The notes under the pieces are model-generated. The model searched no databases and was not told the DNA's origin. It worked only from the letters and a program-made list of their open reading frames with translations. From NCBI GenBank assembly GCA_964016985.1, contig OZ024827.1, positions 24,262,933 to 24,326,932 of the forward strand: DNA of 64,000 nucleotides, given 5' to 3'. The DNA is from Anodontia alba (taxonomy: Eukaryota > Mollusca > Bivalvia > Lucinida > Lucinidae). Of this stretch, positions 43,426 to 53,212 are shown in pieces. Both the position numbers and the translations under genes were made by a program. Numbering within the stretch: position 1 is the stretch's first letter; each line of letters opens with the position of its first letter.

Positions 43426-43739
43426 TTTAGAAGGCTTGGTGTGCAGGAACGCAAAAGGAAGTCACAAAATTTGTCTCACTTGCAAAATGGCAGTAAAAAC
43501 TACCAAATGTATCAAGTTCCCGTAACGTGTGGTTATTGAAGTACTGAAGAAAGCACAAGGGGATGGGGCTTAAATCTTAGTGAACACCTAAACAATTAAA
43601 TTACTGAAAACTTCAGTACCAGCAACGGTCATCTTCAGTTTGATTGTATCTTGCATGTTGCAGGCATTTCAATGACATTTACAGTCGTACACGAACATCT
43701 GCTGTGCAACCCTCGATGAAAACATACAGCGTCATGGAA
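43426..43739. other. Nothing recognised
   Basis: Unassigned apart from the outer flank of the family 7 element. Confidence 0.35.
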
Positions 43740-43835
43740 AAATGTGCCTTCAGGACATATGCAGGCAGCGAGGACCCAGATAAGTCTGCGCATCTGCGCA
43801 GCCTGATCTGGGACTTCGATGTCCGCATACAAATT
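43740..43835. mobile_element. Family 2 MITE, one hairpin
   Basis: GGACATATGCAGGCAGCGAG, CAGATAAGTCTGCGCATCTG, GCGCAGCCTGATCTGGGAC form a single hairpin unit. Confidence 0.5.
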
Positions 43836-44175
43836 TATTAGATATTGCAGAATATATTGGTAAGTAGCGAAGATGTTTATCAGATTGTGTGGTGTCGCTG
43901 GCTGATTTAGATCTGTGCTGTTCATATCCTCCAAAAAGAAACTTTTTCTCATGACAGCTCATAAGTTTAAGTAACTCATTAGTATCGTCCTGCCGACAGT
44001 ATTCTGAGATATTGCATGTAGAAAATCACGTGATCATTCTTATAATTTCTGATCCCTTCCCTTATTTCTCCTTTTCACAAAACAAAGTGATGAATAAAGG
44101 AGGGGAGTGGAAAAGTTACTTAATTTCTATATAAATGAAGCATTTCATGGCTGTGTTTAAAACCCCTTAAATAAT
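43836..44175. other. Nothing recognised
   Basis: No coding or RNA signal. Confidence 0.4.
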
Positions 44176-44402
44176 TTAACCCGTTGAAGACTGGAGAACC
44201 CTAAACGGGTAACTGGCAAACAGTGGAAACCCAGATCAGACGCCACAGACCACGGCGTCTGATCAGAGTCTCCACTGTTTGCAAATTGTTCAACCATTTT
44301 TCTTTAGGCCTATCTACATAATATAGCCTGACATACCTAAAATCGAAAATGGACTCATCCAATATATAGTGTGGGAGAGTTTATTCAGTCTTTAATGGGT
44401 TA
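44176..44402. mobile_element. Family 1B MITE, piggyBac-like
   Basis: TTAACCCGTTGAAGACTGG at the left and TTTAATGGGTTA at the right. It has an intact GATCAGACGCCACAG / CGGCGTCTGATCAGAG hairpin and the AATATATAGTGTGGGAGAG signature. 227 bp, the best 1B copy. Confidence 0.7.
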
Positions 44403-44799
44403 CGAAACCGGAGCTTAACTTTGCGCAAAATAGGTTCCGAAATTGAAAGCTTAAATTAAACCTGTTCACTATAAATAATACCAGGCAATATTAAAACTAT
44501 GCTTCTTATTTTTCACAGAAAGTAAGACTTGGCTTTTCGTTCTAATTGTCTACAGATTCGTATGAAAAATTAAGTCTTATATTTTGTGAAAAATGAAAGA
44601 AAATTATTAATTTTCAGCCAATGAATTAGCCTAGAGAGTGCTAAAGCTTAGAATGAAATATGAGATAAAACGTGTAAGGATATGGCAAATATATTGACAG
44701 AGTTTGGTTAAGACAATTCACTTCCTAAATTCTATTTTGCTGTAATAATGTTTGAAAAGTTAACCTAATTATAAGCATTACATAAATGGCTTTAATCCT
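44403..44799. other. No gene; family 6 fragment
   Basis: About 44500-44660 contains reverse family 6 words (TTTTCAGCCAATGAATTAGCC, TAGAGAGTGCTAAAG). Confidence 0.4.
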
Positions 44800-44887
44800 T
44801 TCATCCCTGTGTTTCTGGTATAGTTGGACATGTCCGTTGTTGCAGTCTGCATGTCTGTCAAACACACACTTAAAAAAAACAACAAAC

Positions 44888-44919
<32 letters not shown>

Positions 44920-45010
44920 GATAGCCAACAGTGTAAAGTCGTCTCATCGGGATCTCCTCTGTTTGCAAAAAATGTTTGGTTTTAGTATACAGAGCTGCAA
45001 AGGTTAATCC
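44800..45010. mobile_element. Family 10 hairpin with poly(A) inserted
   Basis: TTTCATCCCTGTGTTTCTGG and CAGAGCTGCAAAGGTTAA ends; CATCGGGATCTCCTCTGTTTG second arm. A poly(A) of about 27 nt at 44890-44916 interrupts the first arm. Confidence 0.5.
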
Positions 45011-45161
45011 AGTATACTCCGTGGAACTATCAAAAACTATTATTCTTGTTTTAAACAAAATGCTTTTGACAGACGGATGGATAAACCTTCCACTGGTTCG
45101 GAAGAAAGAAGATAATGCGAGATGATAGTATCATGTCAGAAGTCTTACAAAAAAGAGATAA

Positions 45162-45398
45162 GAGCCGCAACGCACGAAAAGTATTTCACGACATATGCGC
45201 CCAGCGAAGATTCAGATCAGACTGCGCATTTGCGCAGTCTGATCGGAATCTTCGCTGGGCGCATTTTGGATAGCCAAGGATGCAAAGTTACTTCATGCTG
45301 ACAACGAAGACTCTGATCAGACAGCGCGGATGCGCAGGCTGATTTGAGTCTTCGTTGAGGGTACATGTCCAAATGTACGTTTTCGGACATTGCGGCTC
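45162..45398. mobile_element. Family 2 MITE, complete
   Basis: GAGCCGCAACG at the left and CATTGCGGCTC at the right. First hairpin CGCCCAGCGAAGATTCAGAT / ATCGGAATCTTCGCTGGGCG, second hairpin ACGAAGACTCTGATCAGACA / GCAGGCTGATTTGAGTCTTC. 237 bp. Confidence 0.7.
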
Positions 45399-45542
45399 AT
45401 ACAGAACTTAAAAGTCAGGGCTTGTACATAACAGAAGGTCATTGTGCTCTTCTTTGATAATCCAAATATTACACTTATGCAATATAGCTGACATATGAAT
45501 CTCCTTCTTTTGCGTCTATTTCTCGCGCGCTGTCACAGCGCA

Positions 45543-45698
45543 CATCACGAAAACATGCCTATATAATTTTGACCCCCTTAAACCCCACTTTTATATAGTA
45601 AAACTGGGGTTTACAGGGGTCTACATTATTTTCTTACTTCTGCTCAAAAACATAGATCGCGGGTACTCGTCACGATCTATGTTTTGAGCAGAAATATG

Positions 45699-45736
<38 letters not shown>

Positions 45737-45812
45737 GATTTTTTATCTAAAAATTTTCATTTGTTTGTAGGTAAAATTTTCAGTATATTTGAATAGGCGT
45801 GTTTTCGTAATG
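45543..45812. mobile_element. Family 8 MITE with internal poly(A)
   Basis: CATCACGAAAACATGCCTAT and, inverted, CATTACGAAAACACGCCTAT ends. GGTACTCGTCACGATCTATG is a decayed tip. A run of about 35 A at 45699-45733 sits in the right arm at ATGAAA, where the other copies have AATAT. Confidence 0.7.
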
Positions 45813-45889
45813 GTATATTCTTAAAGTGAATGAGTTTCCGTCATTTTTGACAAGGGAGATTAATTTTGTGATTTCCCGTTTGCTTCTAA

Positions 45890-45962
45890 AAATAGGACTA
45901 CTCTTAAAGGAAAGAATTTGCTTCCCTGAGCACATTCTTTCCTATTAGAGTAGTCCCCTTTT
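45890..45962. mobile_element. Family 7 hairpin
   Basis: GGACTACTCTTAAAGGAAAG pairs with CTTTCCTATTAGAGTAGTCC around AATTTGCTTCCCTGAGCACATT. Confidence 0.65.
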
Positions 45963-46011
45963 CGGAAGAGATTTAAATCAATTTTGACAGAGCTGTCTCT
46001 CCTGAAGGTAT

Positions 46012-46215
46012 ATTATACTGAAAATTCTACTACCAAAAAATGAAAAATTTCAGATAAAAAAATCTGATATTTTTCATATTTCTGCGACGAGGCGGTTCTA
46101 ACGAGTACCCATAATCTATGTTTTTGAGCAGAAATACGAAAAATAATGTATACCCTTGTAAACCCCAGTGTTATTATATAAAAATGGGGTTTAAGCGGTC
46201 AAAATTATACTTGTA
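46012..46215 (-). mobile_element. Family 8 MITE fragment
   Basis: AGGCGGTTCTAACGAGTACC and ATCTATGTTTTTGAGCAGAA are followed by the ACCCCAGTG / AATGGGGTTTA block in inverse order to the copy at 49814. Confidence 0.55.
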
Positions 46216-47254
46216 GCAGATATGCACACATTGCATTTCGCGAAAACTTGCACGTTTCTCTGGAGGCCCAGTTGATACTTAACAAATTCTAATATATACA
46301 AAACCTTGTGTATTCAGATTTAAGTAATAAAATGAAAGAAAAAAGAATGCTCCAAACAGAAAGCAGAATGTTCATTTTCTGATGCGCATATGCATACGTG
46401 ACATCATTAGTTTCACTCCGGTTGTTTTCCGCATTTAAGGGAGAGTACCCTGTTTTTATGCCTGACATCATTTTTTAAATATCGCATGCAAACTGCGAAT
46501 CAAATAAACCTTCTACCGTTTTCTATAGCCATTATTACAAAGTATATAGAAACGGATTAACGCCAAAAAAATGTTCGATTTTTCTTCCAATATTACCGCT
46601 ACGATAAACCAGTAAGAAAACGTTTGATTGCAAATTTTATAATACCGTTTTGAAGGACACACTTTAAATTTTCCAGAAATCTTTTGGGCGTTCGTGCTTA
46701 TATTTTTTCAATAAAAAGATATTCGTAAGAACACTTTATTGTACTTACGTAAGTCTTAAAAATGAATCTAGAGGGGAATCGCCGCGCATTCGTTCCTGTT
46801 CATAATTTCAAAACCTTTGTTAACGAACTATACTCGGTAAGAATGTATGAAGATCAAGCGTAATAATTGACGTTATTTTCGCAAACTAAAATGTTCATTG
46901 AAATTCCATAAAATACACGCCGTTTTACAAAACACGTATAAGAAATTTAAACAATCAGTGCTAATTTATATTCAGACATCAGCTGTATAGATTAATTTAT
47001 CGCGAGTTGGGTGTATATTGGCTTATTTTACCTGTTAGTATATACATGTGTACTATACGCTTAATAGAACTTACAGTTGGTTGGCAAAACTCTAAACTAG
47101 TATCATGCAAAATGCATGCGTCTCTCCAAAATGCAATTACAGGGGTTTTGTGTGAACCAATATTCAAGCTTTATATATACAAAACTTCAGCCATATATCT
47201 TTCCGATGCTAGCGTTACGGTTTTTGCAACATACAGAAATTGAGAAATCCGACT
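46216..47254. other. Nothing recognised
   Basis: About 1 kb without a defensible gene. The open frame at 47007-47243 (78 residues, one hydrophobic stretch) shows no known motif. Confidence 0.4.
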
Positions 47255-47720
47255 ATACGGAATAAGCCTGCTCGCAGCGAAATATGCAACTAAGCGAATT
47301 GGTTCTCTGTCAAGTTAAGCAGTGGTCGCCCATGCAAGCAAGCAATCCATCCAGACCATTATAACTCGTCGCAATAAAAGCTAGCTCCTACAGCAAAGCT
47401 GTATCAGTGATCCATATTTTTCACCCTGTGACATTTCTCCGCCTCATCGTTTGACTTTACCCTCGGTCAAGCTGTTAATGCTAAGGAAGCAACCTCCAGA
47501 GCGAGGAGCCTATGCATGCAGGGCCAGGGAATCGCCTTGTTCGCAGCACCATATGTAACCGAGCGGATTCATTCTCTGCCAAGTTAAGCAGTGGCCACTA
47601 TGTAGGATGACCCATCCAGGTACTAACCAAGAAGTCCGTTGCTTAAATTCGTAGAAAAGCAAGACCACTAAACTGCGTCGCCATAAAAGCTAGCTCATAC
47701 AGAAAGGCTGTATTAGTGAC
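47255..47720 (-). repeat. Two diverged copies of a 5S rRNA-like repeat
   Basis: Copy A about 47260-47420 and copy B about 47505-47725 share TTCTCTGCCAAGTTAAGCAG, CATAAAAGCTAGCTC and AAAGCTGTAT-type blocks. In copy B the minus strand of 47606-47668 reads like the 3' half of eukaryotic 5S rRNA: AAGCAACGGACTTCTTGGTT then AGTACCTGGATGGGTC. The plus-strand GCAGCACCATATGTAACCGA further left fits the 5S 3' end, separated by about 45 bp of extra sequence. It is a 5S pseudogene or a 5S-derived SINE, not a functional gene. Confidence 0.5.
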
Positions 47721-47789
47721 ATATACACATTTTTTTTCTGTCACATCTATAACCCTGAGTTTCTGTAGTGGATTTTTCCACCCTTGAAT

Positions 47790-47955
47790 TTGGACATGTC
47801 CACTGATGCAAACAGAGGTTTCAGTCTAAAATCAAAAACAAAATGGCAAGCAGTGAGGATCATGATCAGACTGCTCGTTAAGGCCCATCTCATCTTAATA
47901 TACACCGTTTGCACAGGTATCTGTTTTGGTCTGCAGAGCTGAAAGGGTTTAAGTA
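47790..47955. mobile_element. Family 10 hairpin
   Basis: GGACATGTCCACTGATGCAA at the left; ATACACCGTTTGCACAGG, TTTTGGTCTGCAGAGCTGAA and AGGGTTTAA at the right. Core GATCATGATCAGACTGCTCG is partly family 2-like. Confidence 0.5.
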
Positions 47956-48114
47956 TGTAATGCTTGAGTGTACATCTTTTAGACATTGGTGCAAAGCCTA
48001 TTTATGCTTGACGGTACCAAAGTGCCCTTAACTCTATTAAGTATTTTATGCATCATTTTGATTTTTTTCTAGACTGCACAAAGTTTTCTGTCACAAATTG
48101 GAGCCGCGCCATGT

Positions 48115-48210
48115 AAATACGAGTCTTTAGGGCATGGGCGGACACCGAAGGCGCAGATCAGACTGCGCGGATGCGCAGTCTGATCAGGGCCTTCGCTGTC
48201 CTCTAGCATC
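48115..48210. mobile_element. Family 2 MITE, one hairpin
   Basis: GACACCGAAGGCGCAGATCA and TGATCAGGGCCTTCGCTGTC pair around GACTGCGCGGATGCGCAGTC, a nearly perfect 75-bp hairpin. Confidence 0.65.
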
Positions 48211-48755
48211 ATCATTAGCTACTTTCAAGTGACATATGCCACTTGCTAAGTACTATAGAATGCATCAATGGAGAACAGAGGATGGGACTTTGAGCATGCA
48301 CAGGATACGAATCTGCGCATGTTGAGCATACTTGAAGAACGTTTTCGCTTGATGTGGTCTATATGAATGCATCGCTTTACATCAAGGATCCTTATCAGAT
48401 TCTTGGGTTCACTGGCTGATCTGGAGCGTTAGTAAACTTACATTTACCGAAGACACGTTTCCTCTTGGCGCGATTCATGTGATCACAACAAATTGCATAA
48501 TATAGGAAGGTACCGCTTGTATAGAATACATCTCAGATAAAACGTCTTGACAATAAGGACAAATTAATGACAATATAATGAAATTTTGATCAAAATCGGA
48601 CAAGAGAAAAAAAAAAAAAAAAAAAAAAAGAATTATGACGCCGCCTTTTTTTTAAATTTAATGAGAGTTGCTGACGTTAACATAGACCAGATAATACTTG
48701 CAATGTGGTTTTGACTCGAAATGACCATGACGCTTGTATTCCTTGATATGGGGAT
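48211..48755. other. No gene; poly(A) tract
   Basis: Poly(A) at about 48608-48629; otherwise unassigned. Confidence 0.4.
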
Positions 48756-48928
48756 ATAACCCATTTTAGTCTGGAGACCCCCAAAAGCGTAACTGCCAAA
48801 CAGTGCAGATACAGATCAGACGCCGCTTAACGTACGATCAGGGTCTACACTGTTTGCATTAACAAGGAATTTCTATAAAAACAGTAAGACTAATTTCCAT
48901 TTTGATGATTAAATCTACAAGGGGTTAA
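48756..48928. mobile_element. Family 1B MITE, shortened
   Basis: ATAACCCATTTTAGTCTGGA at the left and CTACAAGGGGTTAA at the right. The hairpin is partly deleted (CAGATCAGACGCCGC then GATCAGGGTCTAC). Confidence 0.6.
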
Positions 48929-49340
48929 ACCTCAAAATGTTTACTGAAAACGGAGTCATTAGCGCGACGCAGTTCATATTATGAATGTTGACACGGCAAT
49001 TTTTGATAAGGAAATATTCTTCCTGATTTCGTTATTGCTAAGTCGGAAGAAGAAGGAATTTAACACGCACGCACACACGCATACAGACACATACTGTCAT
49101 TGCTGAAGTTTGAATAGTTTCTTCGGCTTCCGGGGATGATTTATACGAGATGTCTTATTTCCTGTGAAAAATAAGGAAATATCACTAATTTCCATTTTGG
49201 TGATGCATACCTTAAAATGTTTATGGAAAACAGAATCATTTTGCGCGACGCAGTTCATATTATGAACGTTGACACAGCAATTTTGATAAGAAAATATTCT
49301 TCCTGATTTCGTTATTGCTGAATCGAAAGAAGAAGGATTT
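48889..49340 (+). repeat. Direct duplication of about 150 bp
   Basis: 48889-49045 and 49188-49340 share GCGCGACGCAGTTCATATTA, AATATTCTTCCTGATTTCGT and AGAAGAAGGA. The first copy overlaps the end of the family 1B MITE, and the second copy retains the adjoining AATTTCCATTTTG, so the duplication probably post-dates that insertion. Confidence 0.65.
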
Positions 49341-49344
49341 AAGC

Positions 49345-49515
49345 TTAACACTTAGCACTCTGGGAAAAACATTTCAGCAGACGACATACTGAAATATTCT
49401 TATTTTTTTTCCAATGGAGGCAATTTGCATGAAATGTCAAATCCTGTTTTCTGGAAAACAAAGAAACTGTTACCAATTTGTCGTCTGCTGAATTAGCCAA
49501 GAGAGTGATAAAAGT
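49345..49515. mobile_element. Family 6 MITE, compact copy
   Basis: TTAACACTTAGCACTCTGGG at the left, TTTCAGCAGACGACATACTG / TTTGTCGTCTGCTGAATTAG inverted inner ends, and AGAGAGTGATAAAAGTTAA at the right. Both outer ends may carry TTAA-like borders. Confidence 0.65.
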
Positions 49516-49694
49516 TAAATATTGGCTGATTACATAATTATCTCTGAACGAAATTTACTTCTTAAGATTTACTGCAAGCCTTAAGATATGTGACTGCAGA
49601 AGCCACCAAAGTCTTTAGTAAATGAAAAAAAAAAAAAAAATACAATAAAATAAATAAAACTGCTTTCATTATCGTATATACCCTGTATTGTGAC

Positions 49695-49772
49695 TGAAAT
49701 CCCTTAGTTAAGTGCATACCTAGACCAGACACCACAGAAAGCGGCGCCTAATCAGTGTATACATTGTTTGTC
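49695..49772 (+). mobile_element. Family 1 MITE, fragment
   Basis: ACCTAGACCAGACACCACAG and GCGGCGCCTAATCAGTGTAT hairpin only. Confidence 0.45.
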
Positions 49773-49813
49773 ACTCGTTCGGAAAAAATACCAAGCGTAT
49801 CAGGTCCTTGTAT

Positions 49814-50089
49814 CATCACGAAAACATGCATTTATAATTTTGACCATCTTAAACCCCACTTTTACATAGTAAAACTGGGGTTGACAGTATACATTATTTT
49901 TCTTATTTCTGCTCAAAAACATAGATTGTGGGTACTCGTTAGAACCGCCTCGCCGAGGCGGTTCTAACGAGTACCCATAATCTATATTTTGAGTAGAAAT
50001 ATGAAAAATATTAGAATTTTTCATCAGAAAATTTTCAGTTTTTGGAGGTAAAATTTTCTATATATTCGAATAGGCATGTTTTTGTAATG
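49814..50089. mobile_element. Family 8 MITE, complete
   Basis: CATCACGAAAACATGCATTT and, inverted, CATTACAAAAACATGCCTAT ends, 276 bp. Stem parts: ATTTCTGCTCAAAAACATAG / TATATTTTGAGTAGAAAT. Perfect hairpin tip GTACTCGTTAGAACCGCCTC / GAGGCGGTTCTAACGAGTAC at 49932-49974. Left-arm GGGGT blocks have no partner in the right arm. Confidence 0.75.
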
Positions 50090-50106
50090 AAATATCTATC
50101 TGTACT

Positions 50107-50158
50107 AAAAAAAAAAAAGGAAAAAAAAAAACAACAAAAAAAAAAAAAAAAAAACACA
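50107..50158 (+). repeat. A-rich tract
   Basis: About 50 bp of A interrupted by GG and C, including a run of 20 A. Confidence 0.85.
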
Positions 50159-50368
50159 AAGATTTTTAATACTTGCATTAAGAGCCATTTTCCTTTGCTA
50201 ACTGGCTTCTAGAGAACATAAGAGAAAAAAAAATTACTTAGAAAGAAAAGCCCTGAACTGATAGTGTTTATGCTTGGCTTTTAATTCTGTCTCTGAAATT
50301 TAACGAGTTTAATAGAAGCTCCAGGGATCGTTAGTTTCCGGTTAGTATGCCAACCATCTGAAATTAAT

Positions 50369-50597
50369 GAGCCGCATCGTCCGAAAATGTACCTTCAGAC
50401 ATGTGCGCCCAGCGAAGATTCAGATCAGCAGTCTGATCTGAATCTTCGTTGGGTGCATTTTGAATAGCGAAGGACACAAAGTCTCTTCATATAGACAACA
50501 AAGATTTTGATCAGCCCGTACAGATGCGCAGGCTGATTGGAGGCTTCGCTGGCGCACATATCAGAAGGTATGTTTTCTCAAGTTGCTTCTCAAGTCG
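50369..50597. mobile_element. Family 2 MITE
   Basis: GAGCCGCATCGTCC at the left; CGCCCAGCGAAGATTCAGAT / ATCTGAATCTTCGTTGGGTG first hairpin with a minimal loop; second hairpin around GATGCGCAGGCTGATTGG. The right end is decayed near TTGCTTCTCA. Confidence 0.65.
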
Positions 50598-50704
50598 TAA
50601 TTGCTGAATATGATCTCATAAATAGGCAGATGAGTCTCTTTGAAAATTTCCATCAATATCATTACAAATATATGTAAAACCAAGGAAAACAAATGGGATT
50701 TTAT

Positions 50705-51009
50705 TTGTTTGTGTTGAGGTTTTACGGCCCAGTCAACCCAATGGGGTCATGTCGAGCGCGGTCAGTTTACTTAACCACACGTTTACTGGGCAGGCTTAGT
50801 CATCTAAGCGGTTAACCAGTATTGTGCACATTCTTTCGCCAGAAACTGACAACTGCCCTTCTTGAATCAGCGGAAGGGAGAGAATGACCGTAGAAAATAT
50901 TTCATGATCAATCTCCACGAAAGAATGTGGCCGACTTCGGCGGGGGTTGAACCCGCGACCTCCTGGTCTCCAGTCGGACGGCGCATCCAACTGAGCCACC
51001 GAGGCCGGC
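50705..51009 (-). mobile_element. tRNA-derived SINE, copy 2
   Basis: Same element as 39550-39848, about 97% identical by eye, with the tRNA-like head at the 51009 side (box A TGGCTCAGTTGG, box B GGGTTCAACCC). Flanked by the 14-bp target-site duplication AAATGGGATTTTAT at 50691-50704 and 51010-51023. The extra TTGTTTG at the tail side is probably the true 3' tail. Confidence 0.85.
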
Positions 51010-51104
51010 AAATGGGATTTTATATTTATATTTACAAAAACAAGATTTCGTGGGCTGTCTATGGTTTTGATATGAACTCTTATCGTGTGGGTCGCGTATA
51101 TTTA

Positions 51105-51325
51105 CGCGTTCAGTATAGTAAAACTGGGTTTACAGGGGGTGTACATTATTTTTCTTATTTTCTACAAACATAGATTGTGGGTACTCGTTAGAACCGCCTC
51201 GCCGAGGCGGTTTTAACGGGTACCTACAAGTTATGTTTTAAGCAGGAATGTGAAAAATATCAGGATTTTTTATCTGAAAATTTTCCTTTTTTGGTTGTAA
51301 AGTTTTCAATATATTTGAATAGGCG
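51105..51325. mobile_element. Family 8 MITE, left-truncated
   Basis: TAGTAAAACTGGGTTTACAG, tip GGTACTCGTTAGAACCGCCT / AGGCGGTTTTAACGGGTACC, and the right end ATATTTGAATAGGCGTATGC. Confidence 0.6.
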
Positions 51326-51409
51326 TATGCTCATAATATTTGGAAGCAAAGACTACATCACTGGGTCCAAAACAGCAGACTCGGTTTTATTGAATATGTT
51401 CGTGTACAC

Positions 51410-51983
51410 TACTGTCCTTTCGACATCTCTCGGAAAGACGTTTTTTGCTTGGCGTTTTATCTTAAATGAAAATATTTTGTTCTGATAGACCATATCTTAT
51501 AAAGAAACTATTTGTTTTGTTTTTTTTCTGTTTCTGTATTTTCTTCTCAAATATGTACCCTAACATTATATTTATCGCCAAAGAATTGGTATGACCTATG
51601 CAATTTTTATAGTAAAGTGATTATTTTTTAAATTTTTGTCTAAGAAAATATATTTTACTTTTCTTTACTGAATTTGATTTATTGATGTTTCACAACAATA
51701 TTGTGAAAATTTCAGAAAAATTGAACAAGCAGAACTTGTTGAGAATCTGCCTCCAAGTTACCTACCCTACAAATTTCTGCATAATTTGCATTCAATTTTA
51801 CTATGAGAAAAAGTGAAAATATATGATATTATAAAAACCATTGACTAGAATAAAACTTTTTGTGCATAGGTAGTTACGACAAGTGGTTTTGCATTAAATC
51901 GTAACAAAAGTTTGCAAATTTACTTCTTCTGTGTAAAGCGCCAAGCAAAAAACGACTTTCTGAAAGATGTCGAAAGCACAGTA
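51410..51983. mobile_element. 574-bp TIR element
   Basis: 45-bp inverted ends with about five mismatches: left TACTGTCCTTTCGACATCTC and TTTTTTGCTTGGCG; right reads as TACTGTGCTTTCGACATCTT inverted. The interior is AT-rich and non-coding. A second copy in reverse orientation lies at about 60990-61480. No clear target-site duplication, so superfamily unknown. Confidence 0.7.
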
Positions 51984-52479
51984 ATGCATAATACATCACG
52001 CCCTCTAGCAACGGGTTGAGAAGAGCACTAAATGGTCACAATGATCACAAAGGATCAAGATCCTTGCTTACCCTACTATCTGACGAATTAAGATACACAT
52101 GCTGGAGAGAAAGTTATGTTACTACTACGAAAATGTGTTAACGATAGGAATGTTTAATCGTCACGCAGCTTTTTGCACAAATATTTGAAAAGTCTTACTG
52201 AGTTGTATGTTTCAAATAAGCAGGCCAACTATGAGACATATGTGTTAACTTCTCTCTCCTTTAAGCTGAAACTGATCATTTCAAGTTAAGTATGATAATC
52301 GCATATAAATACATTTATCCATGAAACATCCATTGTGCGAAAGAAACACCACAAACAGGCATTTAAAGACAGTCGACAGCCTAATTTCTAATTTAAAGAA
52401 CTTTAAGGGTGGTGACCTGTTGTGGATGCGAATTCTGCACCATGTATGCAGAAATATTGGATATAGAACAATATAGGTT
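51984..52479. other. Nothing recognised
   Basis: No coding or RNA signal. Confidence 0.4.
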
Positions 52480-52760
52480 TATCGTTTTCATTGATTGAAT
52501 TATGGAGCCTCTATGCAAGCCAAACAAATATTTTGTATCTTTTTTAACAATTTGAACCTAGGGTGAAGAGTTGGTACTAGTAATATCGATTTACCCCTCC
52601 CAACAGGCACACAACGTTGAAACAACATCGATTCAATGTTGATTCAACGCCATGACGTTGAATCAACGTTGAATCGACGTTGTTTCAACGTTGTGTGCTC
52701 ATAACATCATCATCCAGGTTAGGTTTTACTATTGACCATCCTAAGAAGGTGGTTCGGGTG
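52480..52760 (+). repeat. Family 9 piece carrying a family 3 insertion
   Basis: GAATTATGGAGCCTCTATGC and AACCTAGGGTGAAG precede, and TTGACCATCCTAAGAAGGTG follows, the family 3 palindrome at 52598-52699, so the palindrome interrupts a family 9-like copy. Confidence 0.5.
52598..52699. mobile_element. Family 3 palindrome
   Basis: CCCAACAGGCACACAACG at the left and AACGTTGTGTGCT at the right. The interior alternates GATTCAA/TTGAATC and ACGTTG blocks around CCATGACG. Confidence 0.7.
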
Positions 52761-52866
52761 ATGTTTATTCCTTGTGGCTGCTTGCCGCAGGGCTAAATTC
52801 GTGTGGTTCGTCCTGTTCTTTGTTTATCGTATTGTGTTTAATGGAACCTATCTAGCATCGTGATCA

Positions 52867-53108
52867 CCTAGGCAAATCTAACGATGTCGTTAGTCAACGT
52901 ATCGTTAAACTTTGTGATCATTAAATGTAGTAATATACTAATATTTTTGTTGAAAAAAATGTGAGTAGCTTTTGCATTTGCAAAAACTGCTCACATTTTT
53001 TTTCAGCAAAACTACCTGTGAATTAGATATTGTACTTACTACAACAGTTAACATTTTAACCACTAACGAGCTCGTTAAGCTAACGACGGTTTGAACAACT
53101 AGGCCCAG
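52867..53108. mobile_element. Family 5 MITE
   Basis: Right end TTTGAACAACTAGGCCCAG. The left end is eroded to CCTAGGCA next to TCTAACGATGTCGTTAGTC. Central hairpin AAAAAAATGTGAGTAGC / GCTCACATTTTTTTTCAGC around TTTTGCATTTGCAAAA. Confidence 0.65.
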
Positions 53109-53212
53109 GTTGGGGAAAACGGAACTGGTTGCTGTGCTGTTCCTTGGTTTGTGGCTTATGTACTGTCTGTCTGTCTTGGTTTGTTTAAGCTTCCTCTTGG
53201 TTCCATTAGTTG

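Noticed and set aside
47606..47668. Functional 5S rRNA gene
   Set aside because: Only part of the 5S sequence is recognisable, with many changes and an insertion; no terminator T run or complete gene.
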